A DNA stretch of 35,034 bases from Thermomicrobium sp. CFH 73360 (GTDB lineage: Bacteria > Chloroflexota > Chloroflexia > Thermomicrobiales > Thermomicrobiaceae): contig NZ_JAMSLS010000012.1 of assembly GCF_023806465.1 (NCBI RefSeq), positions 1 through 35,034 on the forward strand, in the 5' to 3' direction. The notes beneath the pieces were generated by a model. The model was not told where the DNA came from and did not search any database. It saw only the letters and a list, made by a program, of their open reading frames with translations. This document shows positions 8,804 to 17,691 of the stretch, in pieces. Every line of letters begins with the position of its first letter. Positions within the stretch are counted from its first letter, which is position 1. A program made the position numbers and the translations under genes.

Positions 8804-9069
8804 CGGTCCTCCCCACAGGAGGGGACCGAACTGGGCATAAACCGTGAACTCCTCCGCTTCGATACACAGCCACGCACGTGGGGAACCACTCGGTATGACC
8901 ACTCATATCCCACCGGAGGGTGGCACCACCACGTGCGTGGAGACACGGAAGCTCGTGCTCGGCGACAACACCGGCCTCCGGTACACCCCCAGGTGCGTGG
9001 GGGCAACGGCGATCCGGGCGAGCCTGGGCTCTGAGCAGTGCGGTACACCCCCACGTGCGTGGGGACAAC
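8804..9069 (-). CRISPR. Short decaying CRISPR array, type I-E-like repeats, no cas genes nearby
   Basis: Five repeat-like units begin at 8804, 8860, 8919, 8979 and 9041, each about 29 bases; the GGGG-type cores are spaced 59, 59, 60 and 62 bases apart, as expected for 29-base repeats with ~32-base spacers. The best unit (9041-9069) contains CCCCCACGTGCGTGGGG, flanked by CGGTACA and ACAAC. The unit at 8979 differs from it at 2 of 29 positions, the one at 8919 at 8, the one at 8860 at 9, and the one at 8804 aligns only with a gap. The core folds into a CCCCAC/GTGGGG stem with a four-base loop. By analogy with E. coli type I-E repeats, crRNA orientation (ending CCG) is the minus strand, so the leader end is at the right. 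Decay increases toward the left, which is the trailer end. No cas gene occurs in the window. Confidence 0.72.
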
Positions 9070-9360
9070 ACTTTGTACTGACGCCGAAATTCGGCCCTCT
9101 CCCCCTTGGTAGTACCACATCCGCATCGCGACGAGCAAAAGGGCCGTGAGGCCTCAGGCGGCGGACCCACGATGGGACACCTTTTGCCTCACCCCTTCAC
9201 CGATCATATCCTCAACCGCATGCTCGGTAGTGTCAGACCTCGCTGTGCTCACATCCCTCCCCAAAGACCTCTCATCCAACTGTCACTCTGCCGCTCTCTC
9301 TGATCACCGCTCGGTCGGGCGCACCACGCGAGCGCATGTCCCGTCGTATCTCTTTGCATC
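9070..9360. other. Gene-free right flank of the CRISPR relic (possible former leader)
   Basis: About 290 bases lie between the last repeat and the L-fuconate dehydratase stop. On the predicted orientation this is where a leader would be. It is not strikingly A+T-rich, no recognisable promoter was found, and no gene is supported. Confidence 0.4.
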
Positions 9361-10680
9361 TTACCCCTCTGCCCGCTTCAGGAGCTCCTGCCACACTGGG
9401 CCATCAGGGTAGCGGTACTGCTCAAGGGACCCCCGCTTCATCTCGATGGAGTACCCTGGCCGTTCCGGTGGGAGATAGCGCGCATGCTGCACCCGCACCG
9501 GGTCGACGAAGTGCTCGTGCAGATGCTCAACATGCTCAATCATCCGGTGCTCCATCGTGCCACTGACGGCGATGAAGTCGAACATCGAAAGATGCTGCAC
9601 GTACTCGCACAAGCCGACGCCCCCGGCATGGGGACAGACAGGGACACCGAACTTGGCTGCGAGGAGAAGGACTGCCAGCACCTCGTTGACGCCACCCAGC
9701 CGACAGGCATCGATCTGGCAGAAGCGGATGGCACCCGAGGCGAGCAGCTGCTTGAAGACGACGCGGTTGGCACAGTGCTCTCCAGTCGCGACGCCGATGG
9801 GCGCAATGGCCTCAGCGATCGCCTTGTGGCCGAGCACGTCATCCGGATGGGTGGGCTCTTCAATCCACCAGGGATCGAACTCCGCCAACTCCCGCATCCA
9901 AGCGATCGCCTCAGGAACATCCCAGCGTTGGTTGGCATCCATCATGAGCTTGCGCTCCGGGCCAATAACGTCGCGCAAGAGACGAGCGCGGGCACGGTCG
10001 TGCGCAAGATCCTGGCCCACCTTCATCTTGATGGCCGTGAAGCCCTGCTCGATGGCCTGGCGGGCTAATGCGGCAACCTGCTCGTCACTGTAGCCGAGCC
10101 AACCAGCTGAAGTGGTGTAGCAGGGATAACCGGAACGGAACAGCTCCAGCTCGCGCTCGGCGCGTGTCGGCGCCTGGCGGCGCAGCATGTCCAGCGCCTC
10201 GTCTGGAGTAAGAGCGTCGGTGATGTGACGGAAGGGGATCAGACGGACGAGTTCTTCGGGAGACAAGTCAGCAAGGAGCTTCCAGACCGGTTTCTCGACG
10301 GCCCGGGCCCAGAGATCCCAGAGAGCGTTTACGACGGCTGCCGTGGCCAGGTGCAGAACACCCTTCTCCGGGCCAACCCATCGCAGCTGACCATCAGCGG
10401 TGAGCCGATACCAGTAGCGGCCAAAGTCGGCCACGATCTCTTCCAGGCGTTGGCCAACGACAAACGGTTCGAGCGAGCGGACGGCAGCGACACAAAGCTC
10501 GTTCCCACGACCAATGGTGAAGGTAAGACCGTGGCCTTCCAGGCCCGGAGAATCGGTATGCAGGATGACGTACGCCGCCGAGTAGTCGGGGTCGGGATGC
10601 ATGGCATCGGAGCCGGCCAGGGTAAGGGAAGTCGGGAAACGGACATCGTAGACCTCAAGACGGGTAATCGTCGTTGGCAC
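9361..10680 (-). CDS. L-fuconate dehydratase (enolase superfamily)
   Basis: This 439-residue enzyme belongs to the mandelate racemase branch of the enolase superfamily and would dehydrate L-fuconate to 2-keto-3-deoxy-L-fuconate in cytosolic L-fucose oxidation. The catalytic set is intact and falls at the same positions as in the characterised Xanthomonas enzyme: KMK (Lys218, Lys220), metal ligands Asp248 (MMDAN), Glu274 (WWIEEP) and Glu301 (GEHCAN), and His351 (PHAGG). The GTG start at 10680 is preceded by AAGGAG with seven bases between; the frame is open farther upstream but lacks a comparable site. It is the last gene of the minus-strand sugar cluster, 240 bases after the GH20 gene. Related acid-sugar dehydratases share this architecture, but the length and the positional match favour fuconate. 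Confidence 0.88.
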   Translation of the reverse strand: MPTTITRLEVYDVRFPTSLTLAGSDAMHPDPDYSAAYVILHTDSPGLEGHGLTFTIGRGNELCVAAVRSLEPFVVGQRLEEIVADFGRYWYRLTADGQLRWVGPEKGVLHLATAAVVNALWDLWARAVEKPVWKLLADLSPEELVRLIPFRHITDALTPDEALDMLRRQAPTRAERELELFRSGYPCYTTSAGWLGYSDEQVAALARQAIEQGFTAIKMKVGQDLAHDRARARLLRDVIGPERKLMMDANQRWDVPEAIAWMRELAEFDPWWIEEPTHPDDVLGHKAIAEAIAPIGVATGEHCANRVVFKQLLASGAIRFCQIDACRLGGVNEVLAVLLLAAKFGVPVCPHAGGVGLCEYVQHLSMFDFIAVSGTMEHRMIEHVEHLHEHFVDPVRVQHARYLPPERPGYSIEMKRGSLEQYRYPDGPVWQELLKRAEG

Positions 10681-10920
10681 GGGACAACTCCTTCCAACCC
10701 GGCGCCTCGTTGCGCAGTGACGGAGTCGAGCTTGGCCTGAATGGTAACGGGAATGCCCGACAGGGTCATGATCGCAAAGATAGCGCAGTTTGGGAAGAGT
10801 CAGGCAGGAAAGCAAGGCTAGGCGGGAGAGTTCAATCCGGCACTCTGCTCCTTGTCCGATTCCCCGGTGGAGCGCCACAACACGAGCAGCTGCCATGAAC
10901 AGGAGCGCAAGGCTGGCCCG

Positions 10921-13047
10921 CTAGGTGGTCGAGAGGCCACCAAGGAGTCCGGCATGTTCAAGAGAGTGACGAATGTCGGGCGGCAACTCCTCGACACCCA
11001 CCAACCGCGCAAGCTCCAGGATGTTGGCGAACCCTTCCTCCCACAGCGCGCGGTAGCCTCCGGTGGCATAGCTGTTGCATTCCGCATCGATCGGCTCACC
11101 GGCGGCGTACCGCACCCGTTGGGCACTGAGCCAGTCCAAGGCTGCCTGGTAACGGCGGTCGAGCGCAGCGAAGCGGTCAAGCGTCTGGTGTATCTCGCTG
11201 CGACGGGCATGACGCAGCCAACCGGCCTCGAATTCGGCAGACAGGGAGGCGAGGCGACCCCGGTGTGCCGCAAGGCGTGCAACCGCAGCATCGAGCCGCG
11301 TCAGACCGTCAGCGCGGGCAGTCGGATCAGCAGGATCAGGCAGCTGGCGGAGCAGCCTGCGGAGCTCCTGGCTCGCGTGGAGTTTCTCGGCGGCGAAGGC
11401 AACGAGACGGGCCGCGAAGGTGTAGTCGAGCCGATACCGTGGCTCGGGAAGCGCACTCCAGGCCTCCAGTGCCGCAAGCGCTGCCGCGTGCAGCTGGGCA
11501 AGTGCGGTGGGATCCACGGCGTCAATCAAGCGACCGGCCAGTGGCTCATCAAAGAGGGCAAGTGCGCTGTTCGAGCGGTTGGGCAACCCGAGCGTCGGTG
11601 CGGTCACTGCACTGCCGAGTGCGTGGATGGCCTGCACGCTGGCATCGCCTGGCGGACGCCGGAACAGGTGCACCGCGAACGCTGCATCGAGCGTCTCCTG
11701 TGGCACATCCGGGCCCGACCATGCCACTGCGGCACCAACGGCATAGGGATAAAGAGAGAGGGAGAGTGCCTGGTAGTGGCCGTAATCACCCCAGTCGGTG
11801 AGGAGCATGCCGGAGGCCCCAGCGGCGATCCCGTCGCGAACGAAAGTGCGGATGTTGCCGATGGCATTGGCGATGCGGGGGAAGAGGGTGTTCCAGCTCG
11901 AGGTACCGGGGCAGACCCAGAAGGCGCGGCCGAGCGAGCCAAGGAGCGCGGCAGTGGGGTACTGCTCCTGCGCCTCGTAATGCCAGTCCAGGAGGAGGAT
12001 GTCCTCCGGAAGCTCGGCGACAAGCTCCGGATAGTGGAGCAGGATGTCTGCCCAGATCATGATGCGTCGTCCATAGCGCGCTGCGAGGTCACGGAGGCGC
12101 AGAATGTGACGGAGATAGAGGCGTCCTTTCCCAAGTTCCCGGGCAAGCGGTTTGGACTGACCAGTGCCGAGATCCCAGGTCTCATCACAGTCAACATTAA
12201 ACCAGGAGGAGGTGAAGTTGGGCAGGAAGTCAGCGTAGAGCTCATCCAGGAGCTGGTAGGTCTCCTCCCGCGCTGGAGTGAGACTCCAGCGCCAGCCCAC
12301 CTCGTCGATATGGGCGTATTGTGGCAGAGAGAGCAAGCGTCGCTGGTGGCCGAACGACTGGAGATTGGGGACGAACTCCACGTGACGCTCGCGGCAGTAG
12401 TGATCGAGCGCGAGGATATCGTCCGGGGTGAGCGGGTCGCTCCCGGAACCGATCTCCGGATGATGCGTGGACCAAAAGGTGTGCTCGATATAGAACTGAA
12501 AATGGTTGTACTTCAAGCTGGAAAGGAGATCGACGAGTCGGAAGAGTGTCTCCCGGGTGGGGACTTTGCCGCGGGAGACATCGAGCATGATGCCACGGTG
12601 TGGAAGGACCGGCCAGTCACGGATGGTGAGCGGCGGGAGCTGCCGCCCGAGCACGTGGACGACCTGGCGGAACGTCTGGACGCCGGCCGAGAGACCGACC
12701 TCGGAGACAGCGGCGAGGATCGCGCGGTCACTCCGGATGTGGAGGACATAACCTTCTCGGCCAAGCTCCGGAAGACCAGCAAAGGGCGGGAGCGGCGGCA
12801 TTCCGAGGACGAGTGCGATGCAGTTCGTGCCATCGAGTGGATCAGCCGCTGAGCGGAGGGGGAGCGGGAGGCCGGTGGCCTCCTGGACTGCCGCTTGGAG
12901 CTGGCGCGCAGCGAAGTGGAGTCGGTCAGCGGCATTGGCTGGCAGGACAAGCGCACTGTCCCAGTCGAGCATCCAAATCTCGCCAGCAGGGCCGAACTCG
13001 AGCTGGCGTGGCGGGGGAAGCAGGGGCAACCGGACGGTCATTTCCAT
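10921..13047 (-). CDS. Glycoside hydrolase family 20 beta-N-acetylhexosaminidase-like protein
   Basis: A protein of about 708 residues. A GH20b-like N-terminal domain covers about residues 10-145, then the GH20 TIM barrel opens with RGIMLDVSRGKVP near 151. The catalytic Asp-Glu pair lies in NVDCDETWD (Asp288, Glu289), where the Asp orients the substrate acetamido group and the Glu is the acid/base. A long helical C-terminal region follows from about residue 430. GH20 enzymes release terminal GlcNAc or GalNAc from glycans. No signal peptide is seen, so it probably acts on imported oligosaccharides. Several in-frame starts exist between 13071 and 13041; ATG 13047 has GGAG seven bases upstream. 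The gene follows nagA by 76 bases. The exact linkage and sugar cannot be told from sequence. Confidence 0.85.
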   Translation of the reverse strand: MEMTVRLPLLPPPRQLEFGPAGEIWMLDWDSALVLPANAADRLHFAARQLQAAVQEATGLPLPLRSAADPLDGTNCIALVLGMPPLPPFAGLPELGREGYVLHIRSDRAILAAVSEVGLSAGVQTFRQVVHVLGRQLPPLTIRDWPVLPHRGIMLDVSRGKVPTRETLFRLVDLLSSLKYNHFQFYIEHTFWSTHHPEIGSGSDPLTPDDILALDHYCRERHVEFVPNLQSFGHQRRLLSLPQYAHIDEVGWRWSLTPAREETYQLLDELYADFLPNFTSSWFNVDCDETWDLGTGQSKPLARELGKGRLYLRHILRLRDLAARYGRRIMIWADILLHYPELVAELPEDILLLDWHYEAQEQYPTAALLGSLGRAFWVCPGTSSWNTLFPRIANAIGNIRTFVRDGIAAGASGMLLTDWGDYGHYQALSLSLYPYAVGAAVAWSGPDVPQETLDAAFAVHLFRRPPGDASVQAIHALGSAVTAPTLGLPNRSNSALALFDEPLAGRLIDAVDPTALAQLHAAALAALEAWSALPEPRYRLDYTFAARLVAFAAEKLHASQELRRLLRQLPDPADPTARADGLTRLDAAVARLAAHRGRLASLSAEFEAGWLRHARRSEIHQTLDRFAALDRRYQAALDWLSAQRVRYAAGEPIDAECNSYATGGYRALWEEGFANILELARLVGVEELPPDIRHSLEHAGLLGGLSTT

Positions 13048-13123
13048 GCTCATGCTCCATGAACAACTCACACCGCAAGTCCCCTAGGGCTTGAACGTCT
13101 CCTTCTGCAGTTTGCACTTGCGT

Positions 13124-14395
13124 TCATCGACGCATCCCAAGGTCATGCTCTGGTTCGCTCGAGGAACACTCGAGGTCTGGTCTCAACGCAGCTTCCTCCA
13201 AAGCCGCGGCCACTGGGTCATCTACTCGACCCAGCCAGTCGTTCCTCGCGAACGCGACGCGTCCGCGGCAGAAGGTCGCCTGGACGCGGAGTTTGCGGTC
13301 GAGCAGGACGAGGTCAGCATCATACCCTGGGGCAAGACGTCCTTTGCGCTGGTCGACGCCAATAGCGCGTGCCGGAGTTGTCGTGAGCATCAGGACAGCA
13401 TCTTCAAGCGGCACACCGACGGACTCCACAAGGACGCGCAGCGCCTGATCCATGGTGAGCACACTACCCGCGATAGTGCCGTCAGTGAGCCGAGCGACAT
13501 CTGGGTCGACTCGGGCGAGACAGCCAGCAAAGCTGAAGGTGGTTCCTGGTGGGAGACCAGCCCCAGGTTGGGCATCGGTGATCACTACTGTCCGGCCAGG
13601 GCCGAGCGCATGGACCAGAACACGCATCACGACCGGCAAGACATGGTGACCATCGGCGATGAGTTCACCGAAGGCGCTTTCCTGCTCGACCAGTGCGCCA
13701 AGCGGGCCGGGCGCCCGGTGGAGGAGCGGCGGCATGGCATTGAAGCAGTGAGTGAGAAGGCGCGCACCATGAGCGAAGGCTACTCGCGCTTGCTCATACG
13801 GAGCCTCAGTGTGGCCGATGGCCACGAGTACGCCAGCAGCGATGAAGCGGTCGAGAATGTCGAGGGCACCAGGGAGTTCGGGCGCAAGCGTCACGACCCG
13901 AAGGTGGCCGCGCGCTGCGGCGAGCAGACGTTCGGCGAGCGAAAGATCGGGACTGCGAAGCCAAGAAGCGTGGTGTGCACCGCGACGGGCCGGATTCAGA
14001 AATGGCCCCTCGAGATAGATGCCAAGTGGCTCAGCGCCAGAGCGATCCGGGTGGGTGATTGCCAATGCAGCGGCCGTTAGCTGGCGCTCGGGGAGATCGT
14101 CTGGCACACCAACGACGTTGACGAGGAATGCAGTGGTGCCGGTACGGGTAACCCAGCGGGCGTAGGCGAGAATCTCTTCGGGCTCGGTGGTGTGAAGCGC
14201 AAAGCCGCCTCCACCATGGGTATGGAGATCAAGAAAGCCGGGGAGGATGAGCAGATCAGAGACATCAACAACGACGCCACAAGACGGCACGTCCGGCCCC
14301 ACGGCGACGATACGCCCCTCGCGCAGCACGAGTCGCTCGCCCGTTCGCCGTACCCCACCGTCAATGAGCTCTCCTCCAACGAGTGTGAGATGCAT
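13124..14395 (-). CDS. nagA: N-acetylglucosamine-6-phosphate deacetylase
   Basis: This 423-residue amidohydrolase-superfamily enzyme removes acetate from GlcNAc-6-phosphate, giving glucosamine-6-phosphate. Visible motifs are the metal-site LHTHGGGG (His58, His60), the metal-ligand Glu129 in YLEGPF, His195 (IGHTEA), His216 (LTHCFNAM), the substrate-binding pair DGHH (250-251) and the catalytic Asp274 in VITDA. A C-terminal beta-sandwich return (GRLAPGYDADLVLLD) is intact. The ATG at 14395 has GGGAGGGAG immediately upstream. It begins 12 bases after the SIS-domain gene ends, so the two are surely co-transcribed. Together they convert GlcNAc-6-phosphate toward fructose-6-phosphate. Confidence 0.95.
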   Translation of the reverse strand: MHLTLVGGELIDGGVRRTGERLVLREGRIVAVGPDVPSCGVVVDVSDLLILPGFLDLHTHGGGGFALHTTEPEEILAYARWVTRTGTTAFLVNVVGVPDDLPERQLTAAALAITHPDRSGAEPLGIYLEGPFLNPARRGAHHASWLRSPDLSLAERLLAAARGHLRVVTLAPELPGALDILDRFIAAGVLVAIGHTEAPYEQARVAFAHGARLLTHCFNAMPPLLHRAPGPLGALVEQESAFGELIADGHHVLPVVMRVLVHALGPGRTVVITDAQPGAGLPPGTTFSFAGCLARVDPDVARLTDGTIAGSVLTMDQALRVLVESVGVPLEDAVLMLTTTPARAIGVDQRKGRLAPGYDADLVLLDRKLRVQATFCRGRVAFARNDWLGRVDDPVAAALEEAALRPDLECSSSEPEHDLGMRR

Positions 14396-14407
14396 GGCTC
14401 CCTCCCC

Positions 14408-15448
14408 TTAGAGCGTCCGGGTGACCTTGCGGAGACCGCGTGGGGCATCGGGGTCGAGTCCGCGGGCTTGGGCGAGGGAGACCGCGAGGAGCTGGCCAGG
14501 GACAACTGCGACAATCGGGGAGAGCCACTCTGGCACCCCCGCCGGGAGAGGGAGAGCGATATCTGCGACGCCTGAGAGGCCAGGATCGTCGGTGATGACA
14601 GCAAGCATGGCCCGGCGGGCCTGGAGTTCCTCGACAAGGGCAGCGACGTCGGGGAAGACAGCCCCGGAGGGAGCGACGACAACGACTGGGAAGCCTGGCT
14701 CGACGAGTGCGATGGGGCCGTGGCGGAAGTCGGCCGAGGAGTACGGTTCTGCGACGAGCAGACAGGTTTCCTTGAGTTTGAGCGCGACCTCGAAAGCGGT
14801 GGCGTAGTTAAATCCACGACCGATGACGGCAAGGTGACGAACGGAGACGAGGGGCGTCATCTGCTCCGGAAGGTCGCGGTTGAGCACCAACGTTTGGGCA
14901 ACGCGATCAGGAAGCAGGGCGAGGTCGTCCCAGGAGGTTGGATCATCGCTGAGTGCCGCACTGAGCATGGCGAGGACGAAGAGCTGAGCAGTATACGTCT
15001 TGGTGGCGGCAACCGCGCGCTCCTCGCCAGCGAGGAGGGGAAGCACGAGCTCCGCAGCGCGGGCAAGGGGTGAAGTCGGATCGTTGGTGATGGCAAGGGT
15101 CAGTGCGCCTTGGCGACGTCCCTCGGTGACGACTGCGACGATATCGGGGGAATGACCACTCTGGCTGATGCCGACGACCAAACTACCGGCAAGTGCTGGC
15201 GGGCGATGGTAGAAGGTGAAGAGAGAGGGGGTCGCAAGCGCAACAGTGAGTTGGTTGTGTGCGCCAAGGAGGTATTGGGCATAGCGGGCGGCGTTATCGG
15301 AGCTTCCGCGCGCGGCAATGACGACAAAGCGGGGCGCAGCGGCGCGAATCCGGACAGCCGCCTGCTCGACAAGCGGCCGCCCGGCCGTGAGGAGACGAGA
15401 GAGGACTTCGGGCTGTTCGTGAACTTCGTCCACTACTTGCCACATCAT
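14408..15448 (-). CDS. SIS-domain sugar-phosphate isomerase/deaminase (GlmS-like; likely glucosamine-6-phosphate deaminase)
   Basis: The 346-residue protein consists of two SIS (sugar isomerase) domains, about residues 35-165 and 195-330. It corresponds to the isomerase half of GlmS without the glutaminase domain. Typical sequences are AARGSSDNAARYA, GISQSGHSPDIV, the Ser/Thr-rich phosphate-binding stretch EERAVAATKTYTAQ, KLKETC, and the C-terminal LDPDAPRGLRKVTRT. Stand-alone proteins of this type act as NagB-II glucosamine-6-phosphate deaminases or AgaS-type galactosamine-6-phosphate enzymes. It lacks the MurQ etherase pattern. Its place directly before nagA argues for deamination of glucosamine-6-phosphate. 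The first of two adjacent ATG codons is taken as start; the ribosome-binding site is modest. Confidence 0.85.
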   Translation of the reverse strand: MMWQVVDEVHEQPEVLSRLLTAGRPLVEQAAVRIRAAAPRFVVIAARGSSDNAARYAQYLLGAHNQLTVALATPSLFTFYHRPPALAGSLVVGISQSGHSPDIVAVVTEGRRQGALTLAITNDPTSPLARAAELVLPLLAGEERAVAATKTYTAQLFVLAMLSAALSDDPTSWDDLALLPDRVAQTLVLNRDLPEQMTPLVSVRHLAVIGRGFNYATAFEVALKLKETCLLVAEPYSSADFRHGPIALVEPGFPVVVVAPSGAVFPDVAALVEELQARRAMLAVITDDPGLSGVADIALPLPAGVPEWLSPIVAVVPGQLLAVSLAQARGLDPDAPRGLRKVTRTL

Positions 15449-15941
15449 CCTGCCCCAGGTTAGCGCGGTCCACAGTCAAGTTGATGATACGACCGCAGCG
15501 CGAACACTCTCACCTTCGTCCAAGGGGGTGGCTCCCACACAGGTGCTAAGTACTGGTCAGACCACGGGAGCGCTCATTGCTACCTGCCAGAACCGAGTCC
15601 AGTCTGTGCCTCAAGTATTGCCGTGGCCGCTAACGAAAGTTCCGGACTCTTGCGTCCTGCCCCCGCCAGGATGGTGATCGTCGGAGGCCTTACAGCAGCT
15701 ATCAGTTACGCAAAAGGATCCAACAACGATCGTCGGTGTGCACAATACGCCCCTAAACAATGGAGGCGTTCCCATGCAGGAGCGGGGGATCCATGCGGTA
15801 GCTTTCAGACAGCCATCTCTCGTGCGTCGGTTAAGGCACGCACAAGCAAGTGATTGCAAGAGGTTTTAACGAGAACAGTTCCCCAACGATTCTGACATCA
15901 TCCAAATGATGATCAATCCAGCTTCTGTACGTGCTGCCTGT
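15449..15941. other. Gene-free stretch between the sugar cluster and the DUF1028 gene
   Basis: About 490 bases. It must contain the promoter for the leftward sugar cluster, but no clear -35/-10 pair was found. ATCATC (15897-15902) and GATGAT (15908-15913) form a small hairpin just beyond the DUF1028 stop, possibly a weak terminator. The stretch 15840-15915 is richer in A+T than its surroundings. Short frames here look random. Confidence 0.4.
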
Positions 15942-16823
15942 TCATCCCTGACGACGCCGGGCAAGATCACGGACGTACTCCAAGACGTTCCGGTCGATCC
16001 AGTCAGCGTCGAGCGGAATACGCTCCTCGAAGTTTTCATTGCCGATGAGAGTGGCATAAGCCTGGCGCGTCGCTTCGTCCCACTGGCCATGTGCCGGGCC
16101 CTGGTAATAGCCGAGCAGGTGCATCAGTTCTTGGAGTTCTACGAGGAGTGCTCCTTCGAGCGGGAGGCGGTCTTCTGGAGCCGGTTTCTCAAAGTACAAG
16201 CGCCAGATCTCGTAGAGCCGCTGCAGCTCACCGACCGGATCCACATGATCGTCCACGCGGAGGTCGATGAAACGATCAGTATACCCTCCATAGCCACCTC
16301 GCTCCTTGACGACCAGGAGTGCTGCCGATTGTCGACCTCGCCGGTCACCCCCTGCTCGGTCCCCTGCTGCCAGCGCAGCAAGGAGGCGGGCAGCAAGCGG
16401 CCCCTGCGTCGACTCGAATGTTTCCGCCATCGCGTCGACAACCTCCGGGCCGGCGAGAATGTTTCCCTGGGCTGCATAGCCCGGTCCGGTCCGCCCGCCT
16501 GCCCAGGCATGGCAACCGCTGCCGGTGAAGGTGGCAGCACCGCCGCGTCCATCGACGATGCCTACCTGCCGGAGCTCACGATCGGGATCATCGGCCAGGA
16601 GCTGCTCAAGCGCTTCCTGCGCGGAGACACCAGCCGCCATGAGGTCGAGACCACGCGGGCCATAGGAGACGTTAGCATAGGACTGGGTCGCTACGGCACC
16701 GGCCCCGGCCCGTGCCCAAGGAACAACTGCGCCGACGGCAAGGAATTTGGACGCTACCGCAACGCCAAGCTCGCCGTTCGCGAGATCCACCGCGACGATC
16801 GAATAGGTCGAGGGATACATCAT
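15942..16823 (-). CDS. DUF1028 (Ntn-hydrolase-like) protein with C-terminal peptidoglycan-binding-like domain
   Basis: This 293-residue protein has a DUF1028 domain at about residues 1-200, recognised by the opening STYSIVAVDLANGELGVAVAS and by WARAGAGAVATQSYAN, GPRGLDLMAAG and GPGYAAQGNILAG. DUF1028 proteins resemble Ntn-hydrolases; no reaction is established. From about residue 220 to 285 a helical segment (QELMHLLGYYQG...WDEATRQAYATLIG) resembles the small peptidoglycan-binding domain often fused to DUF1028. There is no signal peptide. GGAAGG lies eight bases before the first of two ATGs. The gene is separated from the helicase operon upstream by 205 bases, so a link with it is not shown. 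Confidence 0.85.
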   Translation of the reverse strand: MMYPSTYSIVAVDLANGELGVAVASKFLAVGAVVPWARAGAGAVATQSYANVSYGPRGLDLMAAGVSAQEALEQLLADDPDRELRQVGIVDGRGGAATFTGSGCHAWAGGRTGPGYAAQGNILAGPEVVDAMAETFESTQGPLAARLLAALAAGDRAGGDRRGRQSAALLVVKERGGYGGYTDRFIDLRVDDHVDPVGELQRLYEIWRLYFEKPAPEDRLPLEGALLVELQELMHLLGYYQGPAHGQWDEATRQAYATLIGNENFEERIPLDADWIDRNVLEYVRDLARRRQG

Positions 16824-17028
16824 ATCTCTGCCTTCCTCCGCCGCATGAGCATCGTAGCAAGTCCATTGAACCAGACGGCGGTCTCTCTGATTGTCACCGA
16901 CCTCTCGCCACTCGTGTGATCTGTGCGGGCAGGTGATCCGCTCATCCCTTCAGTCCACCCAGGACACGCTTGGACACCTGCATCACAAGACGGCCAACAC
17001 CGAGTTGGTTCCAAATCGCAGTCGGAGG

Positions 17029-17691
17029 CTACCGCGATTGGGCATCCACCTCAGCAGAAGGCGTCAACCACCATGGTCGCATTAGTCGGAAAGCCTGCCT
17101 GTCCTGCTCCCACTCTAGCCAACCAAGACCAACAAGTATTGCCAAACAAGCAGCGAGTTCGCGCCGCGAGCCCTCGAAGTCAGGTCGCGCAGCAGAGGAG
17201 TCTGCTTCCTCTGCTGCCACCGCCCCCTGATCGACGGCTGTCAGTGCATCGTCAAGCCATCTCTCTGCGAGTTGGAAGCTCGACCACATATCGTGCTCGC
17301 TGAACCGCTGCGCCAACCAGCGGGCAGCAAGATGCTCTGGGAGTCGTTCGACAAGAAGTTCTGGACGATGGATGAAAGCGTAGCTCTCAGCCGTGAGGCG
17401 GAACTTGCGCCAGCTCTTGCGGCGAACACTCGACGCCCCACCACTCCCTTCAAAGTCACCGGCATAGAGACAACGATCAGTTAGGGGACAGCTGTGCTCG
17501 CGACAGCGCGGGATTCGCTGCGTGAGAGGGCGCAGAAGTTGAAGCCGACCGAGTAGGAGGAGGACACCAGGCGCGAGGGCGCCGGGATACTCCAGTTCGG
17601 CCTGGTGGAGACAGATGACAGCGTTTTCACCGAACGCAGCAAGTCGCTCTGCGAGTGCTGCAGGAGTAAGACAGTGAGTACCGAGTGTCAC
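17029..17691 (-). CDS. Unrecognised protein with a cysteine cluster, co-encoded with a Dna2-like helicase
   Basis: I do not recognise this 220-residue protein. Near residues 61-75 it carries PRCREHSCPL followed by TDRC, giving C-x4-C-x5-C (Cys63, 68, 74) with His66 between. That could bind zinc or form part of an iron-sulfur site, although a fourth ligand is not obvious; Cys7 and Cys27 are candidates. The rest is predicted mostly helical, with a Trp/Arg-rich middle (RRKSWRKFRL). There is no signal peptide or membrane segment. Its ATG overlaps the helicase stop codon by four bases (ATGA), the strongest form of translational coupling. It is therefore very likely a functional partner of the helicase. 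Confidence 0.65.
   Translation of the reverse strand: MTLGTHCLTPAALAERLAAFGENAVICLHQAELEYPGALAPGVLLLLGRLQLLRPLTQRIPRCREHSCPLTDRCLYAGDFEGSGGASSVRRKSWRKFRLTAESYAFIHRPELLVERLPEHLAARWLAQRFSEHDMWSSFQLAERWLDDALTAVDQGAVAAEEADSSAARPDFEGSRRELAACLAILVGLGWLEWEQDRQAFRLMRPWWLTPSAEVDAQSR

Noticed and set aside
9070-9130. A further CRISPR repeat right of 9069
   Set aside because: CCCTCTCCCCCTTGG is in roughly the right place, but it does not align with the repeat beyond the C-run.
10852-12852. Rightward open frame of 666 codons
   Set aside because: Antisense to the GH20 gene, which has the catalytic Asp-Glu pair and full domain structure; the translation is low in hydrophobic order and matches nothing.
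13091-14080. Rightward open frame of 329 codons
   Set aside because: Antisense to nagA, which carries all the deacetylase motifs.
14408-15448. MurQ (N-acetylmuramic acid-6-phosphate etherase)
   Set aside because: The protein has two SIS domains and the GlmS-type C-terminal PRGLRKVTRT; MurQ signature sequences are absent.
15611-15859. Leftward frame of 82 codons, Cys-rich
   Set aside because: No ribosome-binding site, no family match, and composition like random intergenic sequence.
15906-16919. Rightward open frame of 337 codons
   Set aside because: Antisense to the DUF1028 gene; no family features.
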